Shown here: piece by piece, positions 56,411 through 64,000 of the stretch | Numbering within the stretch: the stretch's first letter is position 1 | Layout: each line of letters starts with the position of its first letter | Assembly (NCBI RefSeq): GCF_037392515.1 | Contig: NC_090285.1 | Location: 2,111,501 to 2,175,500, forward strand | Origin: Haliotis asinina | Taxonomy: Eukaryota; Mollusca; Gastropoda; Lepetellida; Haliotidae | Reading direction: 5' to 3' | Length of the DNA stretch: 64,000 bases | Notes under the pieces: generated by a model | Database searches by the model: none | The model's input: only the letters and a program-made list of their open reading frames with translations | Told to the model about the DNA's origin: nothing | Made by a program: the position numbers and the translations under genes

Positions 56411-56481
56411 GCATCGGTGGTCTAGTGGTAGAATACTCGCCTGCCACGCGGGTGACCCGGGTTCGATTCCCGGTCGATGCA
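56411..56481 (+). tRNA. tRNA-Gly-GCC: tRNA-Gly (GCC)
   Basis: Consensus; GGCCCTG flank. Tail T4-GGG-T8, typical of 56-62 kb. Confidence 0.97.
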
Positions 56482-56959
56482 CACTCTTTTGGGTTTTTTT
56501 TGCGCCTCTGGGGGTTGAAAAAGAGGCCTCCAAACGCGTGTCTCCTGGTAAGAACACCTAGTCTGTGACGCAATGTGATTGTTGTCAGTGATGTCACGTT
56601 TCTGTGACGTCAGGACATTGTGAGGTCACAGGTGAGTCTTTCTATATATATCAGAACGTTGGAATGAGAGAACGTGTCCATTTACATTGAAGTTGATGTA
56701 AGGACGGAATGTTGTGCAGCTTTTAGCATTGTCCCACAGCAATCGGTGTCAGGCTGTCAATGAAGCAGTAATACCGTCAGTTCTACGTTGGATTACACAC
56801 AATATTTCACTTCACAGCATGGCTGAGATAACAGAAAGTGTCCACAGCAAATTATATATATCAACATGATGTATAGTCATGGAGTAATTCATTTGTACTT
56901 TCTTCAGTCAGAGATGAACTCGACGTTTCTCTAGCTATGTTCCTGCAGGAATAAAAAGT

Positions 56960-57031
56960 TGCGTCGGCCGGGAATCGAACCCGGATCGACTGCTTGGAAG
57001 GCAACCATGCTAACCTTTACACCACCGACGC
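56960..57031 (-). tRNA. tRNA-Gly-TCC: tRNA-Gly (TCC)
   Basis: Consensus; GTTGGATAGG flank. Confidence 0.97.
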
Positions 57032-57348
57032 TGACCATGCTAAGCTTTGTTGGATAGGCATCTTAATGAAATTTGCTGATTGATTGGCCACGCTTCGAGG
57101 CACGCCACTAAACGAGACGGCTTACGTCACAAACTGAATGAAATTGGGCTTTGGAAATGTATTTCTGTCTTATGCAACGAGGGTCTACAATCTACGAAGC
57201 ACTGATAACAAATTGTATTTAAATGAAGAGGACACTGCATTTGCATCCATATGGAGTAAATGGACACGTCAACTGAACACTTCCTCCTTGCCAGCTGTCT
57301 TCTTTAACTTAAGAATGAGAAGCTAAGAAAAGGCCCTGTTAGTGTGAA

Positions 57349-57419
57349 GCATCGGTGGTCTAGTGGTAGAATACTCGCCTGCCACGCGGGTGACCCGGGT
57401 TCGATTCCCGGTCGATGCA
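57349..57419 (+). tRNA. tRNA-Gly-GCC: tRNA-Gly (GCC)
   Basis: Consensus; GGCCCTG flank. Tail T4-GGG-T8. Confidence 0.97.
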
Positions 57420-57897
57420 CACTCTTTTGGGTTTTTTTTGCGCCTCTGGGGGTTGAAAAAGAGGCCTCCAAACGCGTGTCTCCTGGTAAGAACACCTAGT
57501 CTGTGACGCAATGTGATTGTTGTCAGTGATGTCACGTTTCTGTGACGTCAGGACATTGTGAGGTCACAGGTGAGTCTTTCTATATATATCAGAACGTTGG
57601 AATGAGAGAACGTGTCCATTTACATTGAAGTTGATGTAAGGACGGAATGTTGTGCAGCTTTTAGCATTGTCCCACAGCAATCGGTGTCAGGCTGTCAATG
57701 AAGCAGTAATACCGTCAGTTCTACGTTGGATTACACACAATATTTCACTTCACAGCATGGCTGAGATAACAGAAAGTGTAAACAGCAAATTATATATATC
57801 AACATGATGTATAGTCATGGAGTAATTCATTTGTACTTTCTTCAGTCAGAGATGAACTCGACGTTTCTCTAGCTATGTTCCTGCAGGAATAAAAAGT

Positions 57898-57969
57898 TGC
57901 GTCGGCCGGGAATCGAACCCGGATCGACTGCTTGGAAGGCAACCATGCCAACCTTTACGCCACCGACGC
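57898..57969 (-). tRNA. tRNA-Gly-TCC: tRNA-Gly (TCC), T11C and A21G variant
   Basis: Two linked changes in the D arm. T11C leaves C against A24 in the D stem; A21G changes the base stacked on the 8-14 pair. They do not restore each other by simple pairing. Shared with 59773 and 61649. The spacer nearby reads GTGTAAACAGC for GTGTCCACAGC. Confidence 0.82.
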
Positions 57970-58286
57970 TGACCATGCTAAGCTTTGTTGGATAGGCATC
58001 TTAATGAAATTTGCTGATTGATTGGCCACGCTTCGAGGCACGCCACTAAACGAGACGGCTTACGTCACAAACTGAATGAAATTGGGCTTTGGAAATGTAT
58101 TTCTGTCTTATGCAACGAGGGTCTACAATCTACGAAGCACTGATAACAAATTGTATTTAAATGAAGAGGACACTGCATTTGCATCCATATGGAGTAAATG
58201 GACACGTCAACTGAACACTTCCTCCTTGCCAGCTGTCTTCTTTAACTTAAGAATGAGAAGCTAAGAAAAGGCACTGTTAGTGTGAA

Positions 58287-58357
58287 GCATCGGTGGTCTA
58301 GTGGTAGAATACTCGCCTGCCACGCGGGTGACCCGGGTTCGATTCCCGGTCGATGCA
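58287..58357 (+). tRNA. tRNA-Gly-GCC: tRNA-Gly (GCC)
   Basis: Consensus. Tail T4-GG-T8, interrupting the T4-GGG-T8 neighbours. Confidence 0.97.
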
Positions 58358-58834
58358 CACTCTTTTGGTTTTTTTTGCGCCTCTGGGGGTTGAAAAAGAG
58401 GCCTCCAAACGCGTGTCTCCTGGTAAGAACACCTAGTCTGTGACGCAATGTGATTGTTGTCAGTGATGTCACGTTTCTGTGACGTCAGGACATTGTGAGG
58501 TCACAGGTGAGTCTTTCTATATATATCAGAACGTTGGAATGAGAGAACGTGTCCATTTACATTGAAGTTGATGTAAGGACGGAATGTTGTGCAGCTTTTA
58601 GCATTGTCCCACAGCAATCGGTGTCAGGCTGTCAATGAAGCAGTAATACCGTCAGTTCTACGTTGGATTACACACAATATTTCACTTCACAGCATGGCTG
58701 AGATAACAGAAAGTGTCCACAGCAAATTATATATATCAACATGATGTATAGTCATGGAGTAATTCATTTGTACTTTCTTCAGTCAGAGATGAACTCGACG
58801 TTTCTCTAGCTATGTTCCTGCAGGAATAAAAAGT

Positions 58835-58906
58835 TGCGTCGGCCGGGAATCGAACCCGGATCGACTGCTTGGAAGGCAACCATGCTAACCTTTACACCAC
58901 CGACGC
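58835..58906 (-). tRNA. tRNA-Gly-TCC: tRNA-Gly (TCC)
   Basis: Consensus; GTTGGATAGG flank; lies between two T11C/A21G copies. Confidence 0.97.
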
Positions 58907-59223
58907 TGACCATGCTAAGCTTTGTTGGATAGGCATCTTAATGAAATTTGCTGATTGATTGGCCACGCTTCGAGGCACGCCACTAAACGAGACGGCTTAC
59001 GTCACAAACTGAATGAAATTGGGCTTTGGAAATGTATTTCTGTCTTATGCAACGAGGGTCTACAATCTACGAAGCACTGATAACAAATTGTATTTAAATG
59101 AAGAGGACACTGCATTTGCATCCATATGGAGTAAATGGACACGTCAACTGAACACTTCCTCCTTGCCAGCTGTCTTCTTTAACTTAAGAATGAGAAGCTA
59201 AGAAAAGGCACTGTTAGTGTGAA

Positions 59224-59294
59224 GCATCGGTGGTCTAGTGGTAGAATACTCGCCTGCCACGCGGGTGACCCGGGTTCGATTCCCGGTCGATGCA
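59224..59294 (+). tRNA. tRNA-Gly-GCC: tRNA-Gly (GCC)
   Basis: Consensus. Tail T4-GGG-T8. Confidence 0.97.
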
Positions 59295-59772
59295 CACTCT
59301 TTTGGGTTTTTTTTGCGCCTCTGGGGGTTGAAAAAGAGGCCTCCAAACGCGTGTCTCCTGGTAAGAACACCTAGTCTGTGACGCAATGTGATTGTTGTCA
59401 GTGATGTCACGTTTCTGTGACGTCAGGACATTGTGAGGTCACAGGTGAGTCTTTCTATATATATCAGAACGTTGGAATGAGAGAACGTGTCCATTTACAT
59501 TGAAGTTGATGTAAGGACGGAATGTTGTGCAGCTTTTAGCATTGTCCCACAGCAATCGGTGTCAGGCTGTCAATGAAGCAGTAATACCGTCAGTTCTACG
59601 TTGGATTACACACAATATTTCACTTCACAGCATGGCTGAGATAACAGAAAGTGTCCACAGCAAATTATATATATCAACATGATGTATAGTCATGGAGTAA
59701 TTCATTTGTACTTTCTTCAGTCAGAGATGAACTCGACGTTTCTCTAGCTATGTTCCTGCAGGAATAAAAAGT

Positions 59773-59844
59773 TGCGTCGGCCGGGAATCGAACCCGGATC
59801 GACTGCTTGGAAGGCAACCATGCCAACCTTTACGCCACCGACGC
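59773..59844 (-). tRNA. tRNA-Gly-TCC: tRNA-Gly (TCC), T11C and A21G variant
   Basis: Same D-arm pair of changes as 57898; GTTGGATAGG flank. Confidence 0.82.
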
Positions 59845-60161
59845 TGACCATGCTAAGCTTTGTTGGATAGGCATCTTAATGAAATTTGCTGATTGATTGG
59901 CCACGCTTCGAGGCACGCCACTAAACGAGACGGCTTACGTCACAAACTGAATGAAATTGGGCTTTGGAAATGTATTTCTGTCTTATGCAACGAGGGTCTA
60001 CAATCTACGAAGCACTGATAACAAATTGTATTTAAATGAAGAGGACACTGCATTTGCATCCATATGGAGTAAATGGACACGTCAACTGAACACTTCCTCC
60101 TTGCCAGCTGTCTTCTTTAACTTAAGAATGAGAAGCTAAGAAAAGGCACTGTTAGTGTGAA

Positions 60162-60232
60162 ACATCGGTGGTCTAGTGGTAGAATACTCGCCTGCCACGC
60201 GGGTGACCCGGGTTCGATTCCCGGTCGATGCA
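60162..60232 (+). tRNA. tRNA-Gly-GCC: tRNA-Gly (GCC), G1A variant
   Basis: Begins ACATCGG, so base 1 is A opposite C72 and the top acceptor pair is lost; glycyl-tRNA synthetase normally reads the acceptor end, so charging may suffer. Shared with 62038. Tail T4-GGG-T8. Confidence 0.75.
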
Positions 60233-60710
60233 CACTCTTTTGGGTTTTTTTTGCGCCTCTGGGGGTTGAAAAAGAGGCCTCCAAACGCGTGTCTCCTGGT
60301 AAGAACACCTAGTCTGTGACGCAATGTGATTGTTGTCAGTGATGTCACGTTTCTGTGACGTCAGGACATTGTGAGGTCACAGGTGAGTCTTTCTATATAT
60401 ATCAGAACGTTGGAATGAGAGAACGTGTCCATTTACATTGAAGTTGATGTAAGGACGGAATGTTGTGCAGCTTTTAGCATTGTCCCACAGCAATCGGTGT
60501 CAGGCTGTCAATGAAGCAGTAATACCGTCAGTTCTACGTTGGATTACACACAATATTTCACTTCACAGCATGGCTGAGATAACAGAAAGTGTCCACAGCA
60601 AATTATATATATCAACATGATGTATAGTCATGGAGTAATTCATTTGTACTTTCTTCAGTCAGAGATGAACTCGACGTTTCTCTAGCTATGTTCCTGCAGG
60701 AATAAAAAGT

Positions 60711-60782
60711 TGCGTCGGCCGGGAATCGAACCCGGATCGACTGCTTGGAAGGCAACCATGCTAACCTTTACACCACCGACGC
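60711..60782 (-). tRNA. tRNA-Gly-TCC: tRNA-Gly (TCC)
   Basis: Consensus; GTTGGATAGG flank. Confidence 0.97.
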
Positions 60783-61099
60783 TGACCATGCTAAGCTTTG
60801 TTGGATAGGCATCTTAATGAAATTTGCTGATTGATTGGCCACGCTTCGAGGCACGCCACTAAACGAGACGGCTTACGTCACAAACTGAATGAAATTGGGC
60901 TTTGGAAATGTATTTCTGTCTTATGCAACGAGGGTCTACAATCTACGAAGCACTGATAACAAATTGTATTTAAATGAAGAGGACACTGCATTTGCATCCA
61001 TATGGAGTAAATGGACACGTCAACTGAACACTTCCTCCTTGCCAGCTGTCTTCTTTAACTTAAGAATGAGAAGCTAAGAAAAGGCACTGTTAGTGTGAA

Positions 61100-61170
61100 G
61101 CATCGGTGGTCTAGTGGTAGAATACTCGCCTGCCACGCGGGTGACCCGGGTTCGATTCCCGGTCGATGCA
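61100..61170 (+). tRNA. tRNA-Gly-GCC: tRNA-Gly (GCC)
   Basis: Consensus body; first T-run reduced to T3 (CGTTTGGG), leaving the following T8 as the stop. Confidence 0.96.
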
Positions 61171-61648
61171 CACTCGTTTGGGTTTTTTTTGCGCCTCTGG
61201 GGGTTGAAAAAGAGGCCTCCAAACGCGTGTCTCCTGGTAAGAACACCTAGTCTGTGACGCAATGTGATTGTTGTCAGTGATGTCACGTTTCTGTGACGTC
61301 AGGACATTGTGAGGTCACAGGTGAGTCTTTCTATATATATCAGAACGTTGGAATGAGAGAACGTGTCCATTTACATTGAAGTTGATGTAAGGACGGAATG
61401 TTGTGCAGCTTTTAGCATTGTCCCACAGCAATCGGTGTCAGGCTGTCAATGAAGCAGTAATACCGTCAGTTCTACGTTGGATTACACACAATATTTCACT
61501 TCACAGCATGGCTGAGATAACAGAAAGTGTCCACAGCAAATTATATATATCAACATGATGTATAGTCATGGAGTAATTCATTTGTACTTTCTTCAGTCAG
61601 AGATGAACTCGACGTTTCTCTAGCTATGTTCCTGCAGGAATAAAAAGT

Positions 61649-61720
61649 TGCGTCGGCCGGGAATCGAACCCGGATCGACTGCTTGGAAGGCAACCATGCC
61701 AACCTTTACGCCACCGACGC
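61649..61720 (-). tRNA. tRNA-Gly-TCC: tRNA-Gly (TCC), T11C and A21G variant
   Basis: Third copy of the D-arm variant; GTTGGATAGG flank. Confidence 0.82.
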
Positions 61721-62037
61721 TGACCATGCTAAGCTTTGTTGGATAGGCATCTTAATGAAATTTGCTGATTGATTGGCCACGCTTCGAGGCACGCCACTAA
61801 ACGAGACGGCTTACGTCACAAACTGAATGAAATTGGGCTTTGGAAATGTATTTCTGTCTTATGCAACGAGGGTCTACAATCTACGAAGCACTGATAACAA
61901 ATTGTATTTAAATGAAGAGGACACTGCATTTGCATCCATATGGAGTAAATGGACACGTCAACTGAACACTTCCTCCTTGCCAGCTGTCTTCTTTAACTTA
62001 AGAATGAGAAGCTAAGAAAAGGCACTGTTAGTGTGAA

Positions 62038-62108
62038 ACATCGGTGGTCTAGTGGTAGAATACTCGCCTGCCACGCGGGTGACCCGGGTTCGATTCCCGG
62101 TCGATGCA
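62038..62108 (+). tRNA. tRNA-Gly-GCC: tRNA-Gly (GCC), G1A variant
   Basis: Same G1A as 60162, 1876 bp away. Tail T4-GGG-T8. Confidence 0.75.
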
Positions 62109-62595
62109 CACTCTTTTGGGTTTTTTTTGCGCCTCTGGGGGTTGAAAAAGAGGCCTCCAAACGCGTGTCTCCTGGTAAGAACACCTAGTCTGTGACGCAA
62201 TGTGATTGTTGTCAGTGATGTCACGTTTCTGTGACGTCAGGACATTGTGAGGTCACAGGTGAGTCTTTCTATATATATCAGAACGTTGGAATGAGAGAAC
62301 GTGTCCATTTACATGACTCCATTTGAAGTTGATGTAAGGACGGAATGTTGTGCAGCTTTTAGCATTGTCCCACAGCAATCGGTGTCAGGCTGTCAATGAA
62401 GCAGTAATACCGTCAGTTCTACGTTGGATTACACACAATATTTCACTTCACAGCATGGCTGAGATAACAGAAAGTGTCCACAGCAAATTATATATATCAA
62501 CATGATGTATAGTCATGGAGTAATTCATTTGTACTTTCTTCAGTCAGAGATGAACTCGACGTTTCTCTAGCTATGTTCCTGCAGGAATAAAAAGT

Positions 62596-62667
62596 TGCGT
62601 CGGCCGGGAATCGAACCCGGATCGACTGCTTGGAAGGCAACCATGCTAACCTTTACACCACCGACGC
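62596..62667 (-). tRNA. tRNA-Gly-TCC: tRNA-Gly (TCC)
   Basis: Consensus; class A flank; 9 bp insertion in the convergent spacer, far from the other insertion units at 13-29 kb. Confidence 0.97.
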
Positions 62668-62984
62668 TGACCATGCTAGGATTGGTTGAATAGGCATCTT
62701 AATGAAATTTGCTGATTGATTGGCCACGCTTCGAGGCACGCCACTAAACGAGACGGCTTACGTCACAAACTGAATGAAATTGGGCTTTGGAAATGTATTT
62801 CTGTCTTATGCAACGAGGGTCTACAATCTACGAAGCACTGATAACAGATTGTATTTAAATGAAGAGGACACTGCATTTGCATCCATATGGAGTAAATGGA
62901 CACGTCAACTGAACACTTCCTCCTTGCCAGCTGTCTTCTTTAACTTAAGAATGAGAAGCTAAGAAAAGGCACTGTTAGTGTGAA

Positions 62985-63055
62985 GCATCGGTGGTCTAGT
63001 GGTAGAATACTCGCCTGCCACGCGGGTGACCCGGGTTCGATTCCCGGTCGATGCA
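62985..63055 (+). tRNA. tRNA-Gly-GCC: tRNA-Gly (GCC)
   Basis: Consensus. Tail T4-GG-T9. Confidence 0.97.
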
Positions 63056-63533
63056 CACTCTTTTGGTTTTTTTTTGCGCCTCTGGGGGTTGAAAAAGAGG
63101 CCTCCAAACGCGTGTCTCCTGGTAAGAACACCTAGTCTGTGACGCAATGTGATTGTTGTCAGTGATGTCACGTTTCTGTGACGTCAGGACATTGTGAGGT
63201 CACAGGTGAGTCTTTCTATATATATCAGAACGTTGGAATGAGAGAACGTGTCCATTTACATTGAAGTTGATGTAAGGACGGAATGTTGTGCAGCTTTTAG
63301 CATTGTCCCACAACAATCGGTGTCAGGCTGTCAATGAAGCAGTAATACCGTCAGTTCTACGTTGGATTACACACAATATTTCACTTCACAGCATGGCTGA
63401 GATAACAGAAAGTGTCCACAGCAAATTATATATATCAACATGATGTATAGTCATGGAGTAATTCATTTGTACTTTCTTCAGTCAGAGATGAACTCGACGT
63501 TTCTCTAGCTATGTTCCTGCAGGAATAAAAAGT

Positions 63534-63605
63534 TGCGTCGGCCGGGAATCGAACCCGGATCGACTGCTTGGAAGGCAACCATGCTAACCTTTACACCACC
63601 GACGC
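63534..63605 (-). tRNA. tRNA-Gly-TCC: tRNA-Gly (TCC)
   Basis: Consensus; class H flank. Confidence 0.97.
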
Positions 63606-63922
63606 TGACCATGCTAAGCTTTGTTGAATAGGCATCTTAATGAAATTTGCTGATTGATTGGCCACGCTTCGAGGCACGCCACTAAACGAGACGGCTTACG
63701 TCACAAACTGAATGAAATTGGGCTTTGGAAATGTATTTCTGTCTTATGCAACGAGGGTCTACAATCTACGAAGCACTGATAACAAATTGTATTTAAATGA
63801 AGAGGACACTGCATTTGCATCCATATGGAGTAAATGGACACGTCAACTGAACACTTCCTCCTTGCCAGCTGTCTTCTTTAACTTAAGAATGAGAAGCTAA
63901 GAAAAGGCACTGTTAGTGTGAA

Positions 63923-63993
63923 GCATCGGTGGTCTAGTGGTAGAATACTCGCCTGCCACGCGGGTGACCCGGGTTCGATTCCCGGTCGATGCA
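63923..63993 (+). tRNA. tRNA-Gly-GCC: tRNA-Gly (GCC), at the window edge
   Basis: Consensus and complete; the window ends seven bases later, inside its terminator region. Confidence 0.97.
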
Positions 63994-64000
63994 CACTCTT

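Larger units (their letters stand above)
59013..62764. repeat. Alternating two-unit higher-order repeat, about 1876 bp
   Basis: Variant Gly-TCC copies (57898, 59773, 61649) alternate with consensus ones (58835, 60711), and Gly-GCC copies with A at base 1 (60162, 62038) alternate with G1 copies. The second block also carries the 9 bp insertion near 62314. Confidence 0.85.
1..64000. repeat. Tandem array of a two-gene tRNA-Gly unit (about 937 bp)
   Basis: The whole window is built from head-to-tail copies of one unit, each holding Gly-GCC (+) and Gly-TCC (-). Step sizes between equivalent points are 937-938 bp in plain units, 946-947 bp with a 9 bp spacer insertion, 951 bp with a 14 bp insertion, and 1207-1212 bp where a block carrying Gly-GCC is duplicated. 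Units differ from each other by only a few bases. The first bases fall inside a unit and the last fall just after a Gly-GCC gene, so the array continues both ways. Such homogeneity is the usual mark of concerted evolution by unequal exchange and gene conversion. Confidence 0.99.

Noticed and set aside
57898-57969. T11C and A21G as a compensatory base pair
   Set aside because: In standard numbering 11 pairs with 24, not 21, so the two changes do not restore each other.
1-64000. CRISPR array or prokaryotic repeat locus
   Set aside because: The repeat is about 937 bp and holds eukaryotic tRNA genes; there are no short direct repeats with unique spacers and no cas genes.
1-64000. tRNA-derived SINE or other mobile element as the source of the repeats
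   Set aside because: Both tRNAs are complete, correctly terminated and in fixed tandem order; I see no tail, target-site duplication, terminal repeat or transposase or reverse transcriptase reading frame.

Overview
This 64 kb window is one uninterrupted tandem array of glycine tRNA genes. Its unit is about 937 bp and holds two genes: a tRNA-Gly with anticodon GCC on the + strand (71 nt) and a tRNA-Gly with anticodon TCC (UCC in the RNA) on the - strand (72 nt). I count 77 Gly-GCC and 65 Gly-TCC copies, 142 in all. No stretch of sequence lies outside the repeat, and the array runs off both ends of the window. I found no protein-coding gene that I can support.

The setting is a eukaryotic nuclear genome, most likely an animal. 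The tRNAs carry no encoded CCA, have internal A and B boxes and end in T-runs of the RNA polymerase III type. Both tRNA bodies resemble animal nuclear tRNA-Gly. The species cannot be named from the sequence alone.

Layout of one unit, using 175-1111 as the model: Gly-GCC (+) 175-245; double T-run terminator 251-264; a 477 bp spacer with three TGANGTCA octamers exactly 16 bp apart (352-391) and a TATATATAT run; the T5 terminator and body of Gly-TCC (-) 723-794; then a 317 bp spacer between the two 5' ends with inverted CCAAT motifs, TTACGTCA, a TATTTAAAT box and an octamer motif (ATTTGCAT) 110 bp before the next Gly-GCC. The two genes therefore converge across 477 bp and diverge across 317 bp.

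Regional variation: 1-13 kb holds mostly 937 bp units, with one spacer base alternating G/C from unit to unit. 13-30 kb has many units with a 9 bp spacer insertion, two with a 14 bp insertion, and one scrambled segment (26.9-27.4 kb) with a 348 bp duplication and a missing Gly-GCC. 33.8-46.4 kb and 52.6-55.5 kb contain most of the 12 three-gene units of about 1211 bp, in which a 274 bp block carrying Gly-GCC is duplicated at one recurrent junction. 56-62.8 kb shows an alternating two-unit (about 1876 bp) repeat. Sequence drift inside the tRNAs is small: 47 of 77 Gly-GCC and 59 of 65 Gly-TCC copies match their consensus exactly. Shared private variants show that copies spread by unequal crossing-over and gene conversion.

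Together the two anticodons can read all four glycine codons (GCC reads GGC/GGU; UCC reads GGA/GGG), so each unit is a self-sufficient glycine decoding cassette. The copy number suggests either a high demand for glycyl-tRNA or simple runaway amplification; the sequence cannot tell which.
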